This document shows, piece by piece, positions 7,469 through 17,232 of a stretch of DNA of 64,000 bases (position 1 is the first letter of the stretch; every line of letters begins with the position of its first letter). Source of the DNA: Amylolactobacillus amylophilus DSM 20533 = JCM 1125 (GTDB taxonomy: Bacteria; Bacillota; Bacilli; Lactobacillales; Lactobacillaceae). The stretch spans positions 930,001-994,000 of the forward strand of contig NZ_CP018888.1 in assembly GCF_001936335.1 (NCBI RefSeq), read 5' to 3'. The translations under genes were made by a program, and so were the position numbers. Under the pieces are notes generated by a model. It worked only from the letters and a program-made list of their open reading frames with translations, was not told the DNA's origin and made no database searches.

Positions 7469-9310
7469 ATGGACGCATCAGTCAAAACAGCTCCAAGAAA
7501 GAAAAGCGCCACATTAAGACGTCTATTGAAGTTCATCATTTCAACCTATAAAGTCACATTTTTACTGTCGATGCTCGCAATCATCATTGCAGCTGCAAGT
7601 ACGGTGGCTGGTTCATTATTCCTTCAACGATTAATTGACGATTACATTGTACCAATGACGAAGCAAAGCGTACCGAACTTTGGTCCACTGCTGCAGGCAA
7701 TTGTCGTGATGGGTACCATCTACCTAATTGGGGTGATTGCAACGTTCTTCTTCACAAGAACGATGGCTGTTCTCGGCCAGAGACTGCAGAAGAAGATCCG
7801 TGATGAGATGTTTATTCACATGGAGAAGCTGCCAATCAGCTACTTCGACCAGAACGACTACGGTGATGTGATGAGTCGCTTCACAAACGATGTTGACACA
7901 TTGATGCAGATGATTTCACAGAGTATTCCCCAGTTCCTGAACTCTTTGTTTAACTTGGTGTTCGTTGTGATTGGGATGCTCACTCTGAGCCCACTTCTGA
8001 CTCTCATCTCGTTTGTCGTATTCGGCTTGAGTATCAGCGTGGTGAAGTTCCTTACAGGTAAAAGTAGTAGCTACTTCAAGCAACAGCAGAACAAGATGGG
8101 CCACGTTAACGGTTATGGCGAAGAGATTCTAAACGGCCTGAAGGTCGTCAAGGTCTTCTCGCACGAACCAATGGTTAAGGCACAATTCAACCTGCTGAAC
8201 CAGGATTTAAAAACCGTTTCTGGGAATGCCAATGGGTTCGCCACGATGCTTTTCCCAATCATGGGAAACGTTGGTAACCTACTATACGTCCTAATTGCAC
8301 TCATTGGTGGTACTTTTGTGGTCAACGGTGTCAGTGGCTTGACGCTAGGCGCAATTGCAGCATTCTTGCAACTCAGTCGCTCATTCAGCATGCCGATTGC
8401 TCAAATTTCGCAACAACTGAACACCATCGTCCTTGCCCTAGCTGGTGCACAACGGATTTTCCAATTGCAGGATGAGGTTGAGGAAGAAGATCATGGCCAA
8501 GTCACCATCACCCACGACGATCAAGTTAAGAGTCAGTGGCTCTGGCATAATACCGCTGACGGCAGTACTACACCCGTACGCGGTAAGATTGTATTTGAGC
8601 ACGTGGACTTCGGCTATGTGCCAGGCAAAACAATTTTGCACGACATCAACATCGATGCAAAGCCCGGCATGAAGATTGCTCTGGTGGGGCAGACTGGTGC
8701 TGGTAAGACGACGATTAGTAATATGATTAACCGATTCTACGAGATTAGTGCAGGTAAGCTTACTTTCGATGGAATCGATGTTCGAGATATCAACAAAAGC
8801 GCGCTTAGACAGGCGATGGCCATCGTGCTGCAGGAGACGAACCTGTTCTCGGGTACGGTGATGGAAAACATTCGTTTCGGTAACCCCGAAGCAACGGACA
8901 ACGAAATTTTCCACGCCGCGAAGCTAGCGCACGCGGATCAATTCATCAAGGACCTCGAGAATGGCTTTAACACCCGGATTGACGGTGATGGTTCCGACCT
9001 CTCTCAGGGTCAGAAGCAGTTGCTGTCGATTGCCCGGGCCATGGTCTCGGATACGCCACTCATGATTCTAGATGAGGCAACCTCAAGTATTGATACCAAA
9101 ACTGAACGGTTGGTTCAGGCCGGAATGGACAACCTACTGGCCGGTCGGACGAGTTTCGTGATTGCCCACAGACTATCGACAATTGCAAACGCCGATTTGA
9201 TCTTGGTCATCGACCATGGGCGGATTATCGAACAGGGTAATCATGAGGAGCTGATTGAAAAACACGGTGAATACTACCAGCTATACACCGGTAAGAAAGA
9301 ATTAGACTAA
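7469..9310 (+). CDS. ABC exporter half-transporter, catalytic-site subunit
   Basis: Partner subunit of about 613 residues with six membrane spans and a C-terminal ATPase. Walker B ends in the catalytic Glu (LMILDEATSSID), while the signature motif is altered (LSQGQKQL). With the upstream subunit this gives one working and one degenerate ATP site, as in known heterodimers. A linker of some 40 residues after the membrane domain, containing DDQVKSQWLW, is longer than in the partner. The ATG at 7469 follows AAAGGATGG; an in-frame ATG at 7457 and a longer frame from 7406 would overlap the upstream gene without a good ribosome binding site. Confidence 0.9.
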   Translation: MDASVKTAPRKKSATLRRLLKFIISTYKVTFLLSMLAIIIAAASTVAGSLFLQRLIDDYIVPMTKQSVPNFGPLLQAIVVMGTIYLIGVIATFFFTRTMAVLGQRLQKKIRDEMFIHMEKLPISYFDQNDYGDVMSRFTNDVDTLMQMISQSIPQFLNSLFNLVFVVIGMLTLSPLLTLISFVVFGLSISVVKFLTGKSSSYFKQQQNKMGHVNGYGEEILNGLKVVKVFSHEPMVKAQFNLLNQDLKTVSGNANGFATMLFPIMGNVGNLLYVLIALIGGTFVVNGVSGLTLGAIAAFLQLSRSFSMPIAQISQQLNTIVLALAGAQRIFQLQDEVEEEDHGQVTITHDDQVKSQWLWHNTADGSTTPVRGKIVFEHVDFGYVPGKTILHDINIDAKPGMKIALVGQTGAGKTTISNMINRFYEISAGKLTFDGIDVRDINKSALRQAMAIVLQETNLFSGTVMENIRFGNPEATDNEIFHAAKLAHADQFIKDLENGFNTRIDGDGSDLSQGQKQLLSIARAMVSDTPLMILDEATSSIDTKTERLVQAGMDNLLAGRTSFVIAHRLSTIANADLILVIDHGRIIEQGNHEELIEKHGEYYQLYTGKKELD

Positions 9311-9428
9311 ATGCCAATTCCGAGAACGAAGATTTGCATGTTCCCCTTTTGTTTGCTAACCTAAGGGCGGGAATAAATGTTACAGAAATATTTCAGTGAG
9401 TAAATATATAAGCTAAGAGGTAGGTAAC

Positions 9429-10823
9429 ATGGCAACAAGGAAAAGTGCACGACACGCAGCACGAAAGAGCACCAAGAAGTACTATTTTCTTGGTGCGGTC
9501 CTTGGTATTCTCGCGATTTTATATGTTGGCTTTGGTGTCTTCTATGGCAGCCACTTCATGTCGGGGACAAAGGCCTATGGTGTGGAGCTCAGCGGGTTGA
9601 CACAGAAGTCTGCCGAGCAAAAGGTCAAAGATAAGCTAGCCAATAAAAAATTTGTTTTGCGCGACAAAAAAGAGCAGGTAGCGGTGGCAACGGCTGCTTC
9701 TCTTGGTATCAAACAGAACTACCAGAAGCTAATCAGTGATAAGTTAGCTGCGCAGAATCCATGGACTTTTAACAAGGGGATTGAGGAGGTTCAGGCTGAA
9801 GACGACACGGCGTTTGATCAGGACAAGGTTAACCAGTTCGTTAATTCGCTGTTCCCCCAGATCAATAAGAACAGAACGGTCACAACCGACGCTTCCATTA
9901 AGAATCAGAACGGTAAATTTACCTTGGTTAAGGAAGTTCAGGGTAATAATTTCAGCGAAGATCAGGTGAGAGCAGCGGTTTCAGAGGCCGTCCAGAAGGG
10001 ACAAAGTAATATTCAATTGAAGGATTACTATGTCAAACCGAAGCTTACAACGAAGAGCAGAGATCTAAAGGAAGCCATCACGAAACTAGATAAGATGGCC
10101 CAGGTAACAGTAACCTACCAGTTGGCGGGTCATACCATTCAGGTGCCACAGTCAACAGTAAAAACTTGGAGCGTCTACAGCGATGGTAAGGTGAGTGTGA
10201 ACCAGAATGCGTTAGGGCAGTACCTCGCAAGCTTGAACAGCCAGTATGCGACCTTCGGCTCAACACGTTCGTTCCACTCTACCAAGCGAGGCGTGGTCCA
10301 GATTTCAACAGGTCTTTATGGTTGGAGTATCAATATCGCAGCTGAGGCAGCACAATTGACTGCCGATCTATTGGCTACAAAGAACGTCAGCCGGACGCCA
10401 GCAATCCAAGGATCTGGCTATCACAAGGACGGAACCGATATCGGTAATACCTATGTCGAGGTCGATAAGGTTAACCAACACATGTGGGTCTATGTTGATG
10501 GTGTTGAACAGATCTCTACAGACGTTGTAACTGGTAAGCCGGGTCAGGATACGCCCGTCGGTGTCTATAATGTCTGGGCGAAGCAAAGAAATGCCACGCT
10601 TCGTGGTAACAATGATGATGGCACCAAGTATGCATCACCGGTCAGCTACTGGATGCCGATCGACGATAATGGTGTGGGAATTCATGATTCACCATGGCAG
10701 CCCAAGTACGGCGGGGACTGGTACTTAGCTCACGGATCACACGGCTGTATTAACACGCCGCCCGCAACAATGGCTAAGCTCTATAATATCGTCGCGATTG
10801 GTACGCCCGTAATCGTGTTTTAG
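9429..10823 (+). CDS. L,D-transpeptidase (YkuD family) with N-terminal membrane anchor
   Basis: Cell-wall cross-linking enzyme of 464 residues. After a basic N terminus there is one membrane span (about residues 20-42), then extracellular regions resembling the peptidoglycan-binding repeats of this family, and a C-terminal YkuD domain. The catalytic motif HGSHGCINTP is present (Cys near residue 440). Such enzymes form 3-3 links using tetrapeptide donors and are not blocked by most penicillins. The next gene block contains a D,D-carboxypeptidase that could make those donors. A clear terminator follows, so it has its own transcript. Confidence 0.93.
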   Translation: MATRKSARHAARKSTKKYYFLGAVLGILAILYVGFGVFYGSHFMSGTKAYGVELSGLTQKSAEQKVKDKLANKKFVLRDKKEQVAVATAASLGIKQNYQKLISDKLAAQNPWTFNKGIEEVQAEDDTAFDQDKVNQFVNSLFPQINKNRTVTTDASIKNQNGKFTLVKEVQGNNFSEDQVRAAVSEAVQKGQSNIQLKDYYVKPKLTTKSRDLKEAITKLDKMAQVTVTYQLAGHTIQVPQSTVKTWSVYSDGKVSVNQNALGQYLASLNSQYATFGSTRSFHSTKRGVVQISTGLYGWSINIAAEAAQLTADLLATKNVSRTPAIQGSGYHKDGTDIGNTYVEVDKVNQHMWVYVDGVEQISTDVVTGKPGQDTPVGVYNVWAKQRNATLRGNNDDGTKYASPVSYWMPIDDNGVGIHDSPWQPKYGGDWYLAHGSHGCINTPPATMAKLYNIVAIGTPVIVF

Positions 10824-10848
10824 TAATGAGTTTTAATAAACGATTAAG

Positions 10849-10874
10849 AAAACAGCAAATTGCTGTTTTTTTTT
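10849..10874 (+). terminator. Rho-independent terminator after the L,D-transpeptidase
   Basis: AACAGCAA and TTGCTGTT form a compact stem followed by a long T-run. Confidence 0.9.
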
Positions 10875-10992
10875 GAATCTTAGCATGATTTAGATTATTC
10901 TTTTTAAGAGAATGCGATATTTCTGCTACACTTAAGTTGTTTTACGGCAGGATATCCTTATTTGCAGATTACTAGATTAATGAGGCATAAAA

Positions 10993-11679
10993 ATGAAAAT
11001 TTTAGTTGTTGATGATGATAAAGAAATTGTTGAATTACTCAGTATCTATCTAAATAACGAGGGCTACGAACCGGTGGCGGCATATTCAGGTAAGGAAGCA
11101 ATCACAAAGTTGGCCACCATGAGTGACATCTCGCTGATGATTCTCGATATCATGATGCCCCACATGACGGGAATTGACGTGATCAAGGAAGTACGTAAGG
11201 ACTCCGAGATTCCAATTATTGTGGTCTCCGCTAAGACCGGCGATATGGATAAGATTCAGGGGCTAATTACAGGAGCCGACGACTACGTGATTAAGCCATT
11301 TAACCCATTAGAAGTGATGGCTCGGGTCAAATCGCTTTTGCGTCGAAGCCAAAAGCAGGTGACGAATGACGAGCCGGATATCCTAGAGGTGGGCCCGCTG
11401 ATTATCAACCGGGACTCCCATGAGGTGACCACTTTGACCGGCACTAAAATTCAGCTGACTGCTCTCGAATTTGGGATCTTGTATCTACTTGCTAGTCACC
11501 CTAACCGGGTCTTCTCGGCAGACGAGATTTTCGAACGGGTCTGGCAGCAAGAGAGCGTGGTCTCGGCAAAGACTGTCATGGTTCATGTAAGCCATCTGCG
11601 GGACAAAATTGAGGATGCTACAGAGGGTGAGAAAGTGATCGAAACTGTCTGGGGCGTGGGTTACAAAGTGGAGGTTTAA
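10993..11679 (+). CDS. VanR-like response regulator (OmpR family)
   Basis: Transcription factor of 228 residues: receiver domain (1-120) with acidic cluster DDD at 7-9, phosphoacceptor Asp52 in LMILDIMMP and conserved Lys in SAKTG, then a winged-helix output domain (about 130-228) ending WGVGYKVEV. The closest family by pattern is VanR. It is followed 3 bases later by the sensor kinase and then by a D,D-carboxypeptidase gene, so its targets are probably cell-wall genes (inference). Confidence 0.92.
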   Translation: MKILVVDDDKEIVELLSIYLNNEGYEPVAAYSGKEAITKLATMSDISLMILDIMMPHMTGIDVIKEVRKDSEIPIIVVSAKTGDMDKIQGLITGADDYVIKPFNPLEVMARVKSLLRRSQKQVTNDEPDILEVGPLIINRDSHEVTTLTGTKIQLTALEFGILYLLASHPNRVFSADEIFERVWQQESVVSAKTVMVHVSHLRDKIEDATEGEKVIETVWGVGYKVEV

Positions 11680-11682
11680 TCT

Positions 11683-12834
11683 TTGAACAGAAAGAAGGTT
11701 AAGCTCACTGGTAAGGAGAAGAGCGAACTCTTTGGTGAAGGTGTTGTCACCGTCGTCCTTTTGTTGTTGCTAAATTTATCAATTTTGATTCTGATTAACT
11801 TAGCAATCTTGAATAATCAAGATCTGATTAACGGTATTTGGATTATTAAGCAGTCTATTTCTTTCGGTGAAGGATTCCACATATACAGTTGGCAGAACAT
11901 CTTCGTCGGCTTTATGGCTATTACTGACCTGATTGTCCTTTATTGGCGGCTAATTCGCCGCTACCATCAGATGCAAATGAGACACGTAATTTCTGAGTTG
12001 CACTATATTGCCGAAGGAAACTTTGATCACCGCATCAATTTCTATGTGAAAACGGACCTGCAAAAGGTGATTGATAGTATTAACTCGCTTGTTGATAGCA
12101 CCGTGGCTGCCATGCAAGAAGAGCGCCAGATTGAGCAGAGTAAGGACGACTTGGTGACGAATGTTAGTCATGATATTCGGACGCCACTCACCTCCATCAT
12201 CGGCTACCTTGGGCTGCTCAGAACGGGTACTGTCAAGTCAGAGGAGGATGCGAAGAAGTATATCGATATCGCATACTTGAAGGCAAACCAGATGAAGTCC
12301 CTGGCCGATGATTTGTACGAGTACACGACTGTTCGCCAGAGTCAGACGACAATGTCCATGAGTGAGTTACACGTGAATTCGATGCTCGAGCAGGTTGCAG
12401 CCAGTTTTGAACTCGAGGCGGAGAAGAAGAATATTCAGTTGAATGTCGAGACCACGCCAGCAGATATCACGATGGAGGCCGATGCAGAGAAAATGGGGCG
12501 CGTTTTCAACAACTTGGTCAGTAACGCGCTGAAATACGGTAACGGCGCGACCAACATTAACCTAATCGCCACCAGAAAAGACGTGGATAAGATTGTGATT
12601 CGGGTTGAGAATGATGGCGAGCCGATTCCAAACGATGCACTAACGAAGATTTTCGAACGTTTTTACCGGGTAGAGACTTCGCGGTCCGTGGAGACTGGCG
12701 GTACGGGGCTCGGACTTGCAATTACGCAGAGCATAATTGAGCTACACCATGGTAAAATAAGTGTGACCTCAGATGAGGCGCTCACGGCGTTCATCATCGA
12801 ATTACCACTAAAACAGGAAGAACGGGAAGATTAG
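11683..12834 (+). CDS. VanS-like sensor histidine kinase
   Basis: Membrane kinase of 383 residues with two membrane spans (about 24-44 and 74-92), a short extracellular loop between them, a HAMP region, the H-box SHDIRTPLTSI, the N-box NLVSNALKYG and the G-box GGTGLGLAI. The TTG start at 11683 is supported by GGAGG about 9 bases before. The loop outside the cell is short, so it probably senses within or at the membrane. It partners with the upstream regulator; the dacA gene follows after one base. Confidence 0.92.
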   Translation: MNRKKVKLTGKEKSELFGEGVVTVVLLLLLNLSILILINLAILNNQDLINGIWIIKQSISFGEGFHIYSWQNIFVGFMAITDLIVLYWRLIRRYHQMQMRHVISELHYIAEGNFDHRINFYVKTDLQKVIDSINSLVDSTVAAMQEERQIEQSKDDLVTNVSHDIRTPLTSIIGYLGLLRTGTVKSEEDAKKYIDIAYLKANQMKSLADDLYEYTTVRQSQTTMSMSELHVNSMLEQVAASFELEAEKKNIQLNVETTPADITMEADAEKMGRVFNNLVSNALKYGNGATNINLIATRKDVDKIVIRVENDGEPIPNDALTKIFERFYRVETSRSVETGGTGLGLAITQSIIELHHGKISVTSDEALTAFIIELPLKQEERED

Positions 12835-12835
12835 C

Positions 12836-14104
12836 GTGAAAAAGAAACTAATTCAAATTATTTTAGTCATTACAATGTTTTTAGGGGTGGGCGCGACAAC
12901 AGCCGTCAAAGTAGAAGCCGCAGAGCCGAAGATTGATGCTAAGGCCGCACTAGCGGTGGACCTAGAAACCGGACGGGTATTACTCAAACAGAATGCAGAT
13001 GAATCTTTGCCAATTGCCTCAATCACCAAGATGGTAACCCTCTACTTGGTTCAAGATGCGATTAAGTCGGGTCAAATCAAGCAGGATGACACAATCAAGG
13101 TACCTGCAGATATTGCTAAATTTAGTCAGGATCCCGCCCTGTCGAATGTTCCCTTGACTGCAGGCGAAAGTTACACGGTGGAGGAGCTGTATGAATCTGG
13201 CTGGATCTATTCATCAAATGCAGCCGCGATGCTACTAGCAGACCGGGTTGCGGGCTCACAAGCTAAGTTTGTTAAGATGATGCAACAACAACTGGAGAAG
13301 TGGGACATAAACGATGCGCAGATTGTCAATGTCAGCGGCTTAAATAACGAGAATATTCCGGCAAAATTGCGTGTCAAAGGCACAGATGCTAAGGCCGAGA
13401 ACAAGATGTCTGCGGTTGACTTAGCGGTAGTTGCCAGACACTTACTCAAGAAATACCCTGAGATTTTGAACATTACGAAGATCGCCGAAAAGGTATTTGA
13501 CAAGGGCGGTGTGGATGAATTTACAATGCACAGTTTTAACCGGATGCTACCTAACCAGGTTGACAGCTATGCTGATCTCACAGTTGATGGCTTGAAGACA
13601 GGAACGACAGACGCTGCCGGTGAATCCTTTGTTGGTACCACAAAGGAAGGTGGGTACCGCATTCTGACTGTTGTGATGGATGCAGGTGGCGCTAAGGACG
13701 ACAAGGGTAAGCGATTCAAAGTAACTGCGCAAGTAATGCGGCACGTGTATGCTAATTGGACGAAGAAGACGGTCTACGAAAAGGGTGACACTAGTATTGT
13801 CAAGCCTGTCAAGTTGAAGTATGGCAAGGAAAAGTCCGTTAAGCTTGAGTCTAAGCAGCCGGTTGTCGTCTGGACCCACAATGACACCACAGACAAGACA
13901 AAGATCGTTCTGAACAAGACAAAGGTAAATTCTGCTAAGAAGGGCGAAGTATTCGGCACAATTAAAGTACAGGATGACGGATTAGGATACCTACCTGGTC
14001 TTAGTGGCGATGCTCAACTGGTTGCGACCAAGAACGTCAAAGAGAAGAACATTTTCGAGAAGCTGGCCCAAGGAATTGGTGAGTTTTTTGGTAATTTATT
14101 CTAA
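12836..14104 (+). CDS. dacA: D-alanyl-D-alanine carboxypeptidase (PBP5/DacA type)
   Basis: Secreted low-molecular-weight penicillin-binding protein, 422 residues, that removes the terminal D-Ala of cell-wall pentapeptides. A signal peptide runs to about residue 30. Active-site motifs are all visible: SITK (SxxK), SSN (SxN) and KTGTT (KTG). The C terminus is an amphipathic helix (FEKLAQGIGEFFGNLF) for membrane attachment. The start is GTG, one base behind the kinase gene. The arrangement regulator-kinase-carboxypeptidase resembles VanRS/VanY-like and DdcRS/DdcY modules. Confidence 0.95.
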   Translation: MKKKLIQIILVITMFLGVGATTAVKVEAAEPKIDAKAALAVDLETGRVLLKQNADESLPIASITKMVTLYLVQDAIKSGQIKQDDTIKVPADIAKFSQDPALSNVPLTAGESYTVEELYESGWIYSSNAAAMLLADRVAGSQAKFVKMMQQQLEKWDINDAQIVNVSGLNNENIPAKLRVKGTDAKAENKMSAVDLAVVARHLLKKYPEILNITKIAEKVFDKGGVDEFTMHSFNRMLPNQVDSYADLTVDGLKTGTTDAAGESFVGTTKEGGYRILTVVMDAGGAKDDKGKRFKVTAQVMRHVYANWTKKTVYEKGDTSIVKPVKLKYGKEKSVKLESKQPVVVWTHNDTTDKTKIVLNKTKVNSAKKGEVFGTIKVQDDGLGYLPGLSGDAQLVATKNVKEKNIFEKLAQGIGEFFGNLF

Positions 14105-14165
14105 GGGCTAAAACGCTAACTATGCTATAATCAGAGTTAATTTAGTAACGAGGTAGGAGAGTTAG

Positions 14166-15710
14166 ATGGCAATTTCATTAGATGCATGTATTTTAATCTT
14201 AAAGGAGCATCACATATTAAAAAGTAGTGCAATCCAAGATGCATTGCCTACAAAGATGCAGTCCGTGAGCTACGACTCCCGTAAGGTGGAGGTGGACACA
14301 CTTTTCTTCTGTAAAGGTAAGAATTTCCGCCCGACATTTTTGACGATGGCCAAGAACAGCGGAGCGATTTGCTATGTAGCTGAGCAGCCCTATCCAGAGG
14401 GTAAGGGGATGCACGCATTAATCGTGCGCAATGTGCAAAAAGCGATGTCGCTGTTATCGGCCGCGTTCTACGGTTTCCCCCAGGATGATCTGTACGTTGT
14501 TGCTTATACGGGAACTAAGGGTAAGACGACCTCTGCTTATTTATTAAAGGGGATCCTCGATCAGCAAAATGGTGGGACAACGGCGCTGTTTAGCTCTGTC
14601 GACCGTGTCGTCGGGCCAAGACCTGATCAGAAATTTAAGTCTGACCTGACTACACCAGAGTCACTCGATTTATTCCGCGATATGCGTACTGCCGTTGATA
14701 ATGGGATGACGCACCTTGTAATGGAGGTTTCTTCACAGGCATATAAGAAGAGTCGGGTGTTTGGTTTGACCTACGACCTCGGATTCTTCCTGAATATCAC
14801 ACCTGATCATATTGGACCAAACGAGCACCCAAATTTCGAAGACTACCTGCACTCTAAACTGCAATTGATGGTCAACTCACGCAAGTGCATCATCAACGCA
14901 GAAACTGACTATCTGGCTGATGTGTACGCTGCGGCAAAGGCCACAACGAATCCTGATAGCATTTATCTATTTAGCAGTAATGACTTCCTCCAGCCTGCAG
15001 GGCTTCCAACCGTTGATGTCCGGGTTGACAATATTGAAAGTGACATGCATGAGAGTCGCTTTGAATTGTACACGGCCACTGACAAAACCAAAGATTTAGG
15101 AATTGATGGTGAGTACGAGTTGAGTCTTATTGGGGACTTCAATGAGTTAAACGCAACTGCTGCGATTATTGCTGGTGGACTTGCCGGTGTCAAACATGAT
15201 ACTGCGGCTTCTGGGATTAAGGACGTAAGGATTCCAGGAAGGATGCAAACCTTGAAGACCAAGGATCACGGTGAAGTGGTCGTTGATTATGCCCACAATC
15301 TGGCAAGTATGGAGGCACTACTCTCATTCTTGAAACGTGAATTCAGTAGTCCGCGCGTGGTCGTAGTAGTTGGCTCACCTGGAGATAAAGGTGTTTCTAG
15401 AAGAGCCGGATTTAGCCAGGCGTTGACGGAGTACGCCGATGTGGCCTACCTGACGACTGATGATCCTGGTTACGAGGATCCGCTCGATATCGCACGTGAG
15501 ATTGATGCTGGCATTGATCACAGCAAGGTCCAGGTGACCATTGAGCTTGATCGTGCTAAGGCGATTAAGACGGCGATTGAGAATAGTCAACCCGGCGAGA
15601 TTGTCGTATTAGCTGGTAAGGGTGAAGATATGATGCAAAAAGTGCGAGGAATTGACAAGCCGTATGCATCTGATCTCGCAATTGCTAAACGCGTTATTGC
15701 AGAATTATAG
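14166..15710 (+). CDS. murE: UDP-MurNAc-tripeptide ligase MurE
   Basis: Cytoplasmic ligase of 514 residues that adds the third amino acid to UDP-MurNAc-L-Ala-D-Glu. The ATP loop GTKGKTTSA and the C-terminal ligase domain with GSPGDKG are present. The substrate motif reads DDPG (in TTDDPGYEDP) instead of the DNPR seen in diaminopimelate-adding enzymes, so L-Lys (or another diamino acid that is not DAP) is likely; this is inference from the motif. GGAG precedes the ATG, and a TATAAT lies near 14127. The racemase gene follows after 11 bases. Confidence 0.94.
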   Translation: MAISLDACILILKEHHILKSSAIQDALPTKMQSVSYDSRKVEVDTLFFCKGKNFRPTFLTMAKNSGAICYVAEQPYPEGKGMHALIVRNVQKAMSLLSAAFYGFPQDDLYVVAYTGTKGKTTSAYLLKGILDQQNGGTTALFSSVDRVVGPRPDQKFKSDLTTPESLDLFRDMRTAVDNGMTHLVMEVSSQAYKKSRVFGLTYDLGFFLNITPDHIGPNEHPNFEDYLHSKLQLMVNSRKCIINAETDYLADVYAAAKATTNPDSIYLFSSNDFLQPAGLPTVDVRVDNIESDMHESRFELYTATDKTKDLGIDGEYELSLIGDFNELNATAAIIAGGLAGVKHDTAASGIKDVRIPGRMQTLKTKDHGEVVVDYAHNLASMEALLSFLKREFSSPRVVVVVGSPGDKGVSRRAGFSQALTEYADVAYLTTDDPGYEDPLDIAREIDAGIDHSKVQVTIELDRAKAIKTAIENSQPGEIVVLAGKGEDMMQKVRGIDKPYASDLAIAKRVIAEL

Positions 15711-15721
15711 AGAGTACGATT

Positions 15722-16468
15722 ATGAAGAAATTTTTTACAGTGATTGGTGGGATGGGCACTATTTCGACAGAAAGTTACCTCAGGCTGATTAACCATCGAC
15801 TTACAATTACCAGGGATCAAGATTACTTAGACTATATCCTGGTGAATCATGCCAGTGTGCCTGACCGGACAAGTTATATCTTGGACCACACTAAACCAAG
15901 CTTTCTGCCTGATCTACTGGAGGATGTGGCACAACAAAGTCAGCTGAATCCTGAGTTCATGGTGATTATCTGCAATACGGCACACTATTTCTACGATGAA
16001 TTACAGGATGTGACGGATGTCCCGCTTCTTCATATGCCAAGGATTGCAACCAATCAACTAAATGAATTATATCCGCAAATTAAAAAAGTGGGACTGATTG
16101 CTACGCGCGGCACCATCACCGATGGGATATATAAGGACGAGATTCGCCGTGTTGGCAAGGAGGTTGAACTCGGTGGACCCGAGATTCAGCCGCTCGTTGA
16201 CGAACTGATTTACGACCACATCAAGGAGAAGGGCGAAGTCGATGCCGCATTGTATCACCGGATCCTGGCCAAGATGCACGACGATTATGGCGTCGATGTT
16301 GTAGTACTCGGTTGTACGGAGTTGTCGTTAGCCCAAGAATTGGCGCCTGATCACCCATATGAGGTCATAGATGCGCAAAGTATTATTGCCGACGTGACCA
16401 TCGAAGCCGCGACCGCTATTCGTCAGGGTAAGGCAACAGCGGATGCGCTGGCAAAGTATTTAAATTAG
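15722..16468 (+). CDS. Aspartate/glutamate racemase family protein
   Basis: PLP-independent racemase of 248 residues. The two catalytic cysteines sit in VIICNTAHYF and VVLGCTELSL, and the opening VIGGMGTIST is typical of the aspartate racemase branch. Directly behind murE, it probably supplies D-Asp or D-Glu for the cell wall; D-Asp would fit the cross-bridge of many Lys-type lactobacilli (inference). A terminator follows. Confidence 0.88.
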   Translation: MKKFFTVIGGMGTISTESYLRLINHRLTITRDQDYLDYILVNHASVPDRTSYILDHTKPSFLPDLLEDVAQQSQLNPEFMVIICNTAHYFYDELQDVTDVPLLHMPRIATNQLNELYPQIKKVGLIATRGTITDGIYKDEIRRVGKEVELGGPEIQPLVDELIYDHIKEKGEVDAALYHRILAKMHDDYGVDVVVLGCTELSLAQELAPDHPYEVIDAQSIIADVTIEAATAIRQGKATADALAKYLN

Positions 16469-16478
16469 TACGTAAATT

Positions 16479-16505
16479 AAGCATTTCAAGCGAAATGCTT
16501 TTTTT
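16479..16505 (+). terminator. Terminator after the murE-racemase operon
   Basis: AAGCATTTC and GAAATGCTT pair around AAGC and run into seven T. Confidence 0.92.
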
Positions 16506-16623
16506 GTACTTGCTGGTAGAAAAAAACGGGCAAAAAGTTGCATTTGCTTTACCAATAGATTACAGTTGGGTTACAAGATATAATATATTAGTAATCAAGT
16601 ATGTTGTGCGGGAGGTCAGAGTC

Positions 16624-16968
16624 ATGAGAAAACGTTCTCTATTATTTATTATATTGACAGTTATGGTAGTTGGCGGCGCATTAACCGGTTGTGCTGGCCA
16701 GAAATTGGATTCTGCTAGCGCTGACTCCTTGACGACTCCAAAAGTTAAACAAAAAAATGCTGATAGCTCAAGGAAGAACCCCACTAACACTAAAGTAAAA
16801 ATAAAAGCCAAAGCCCAGCGCAAGGCGCAAAACACGCCTGTCGAGACGACCGCCGAAGCACCTAAAACTCAGAGTTCTGCAGCAAATAGTGGTCAAGTGA
16901 GCAACAAAGGAGCACAAACAACAGGGCATGTGGAGTGCTGTGTATTGATGTCTAAGGTCCGTGGATAG
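16624..16968 (+). pseudogene. Lipoprotein gene, 5' part, cut by an insertion
   Basis: Encodes a signal peptide with lipobox LTGC (Cys near residue 22) and then a low-complexity Lys/Ala/Thr/Ser stretch. The ATG at 16624 has GGGAGG upstream. After about residue 100 the sequence turns into an unrelated tail (GHVECCVLMSKVRG) and stops. A fitting C-terminal part appears again at about 17741-18112 behind a GNAT gene, so I read the two as halves of one lipoprotein gene separated by roughly 0.8 kb of inserted DNA. A truncated secreted lipoprotein could still be made. Confidence 0.65.
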
Positions 16969-16979
16969 TAGGTGAGAAA

Positions 16980-17070
16980 GCCCTTGATATATGGGCATTT
17001 GGCGATATTGAAATTTTAGTAAGTAAGTGAAAATGAAAAAAATAACAGTCCACCTAAACATATCAAGGGC
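16980..17070. repeat. 11-bp perfect inverted repeat inside the inserted segment
   Basis: GCCCTTGATAT (16980-16990) and ATATCAAGGGC (17060-17070) are perfect inverted copies about 70 bases apart. They may mark an end or a small element within the insertion. The rest of 16970-17230 shows no gene. Confidence 0.45.
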
Positions 17071-17232
17071 GAAAATCGGTATAGTTTAGACTGTGATTTG
17101 GATAACAGGAAATCTGAGTTGCCAATTTGGTTGTCAAGGAGATAGTTTAGGCGGTGGATTGGATGTTGGGGTTTTTGAGTGGGCGAGATGGATGACGAAG
17201 ATGCATATAAGATATAGGGAGGAAACGACTTG

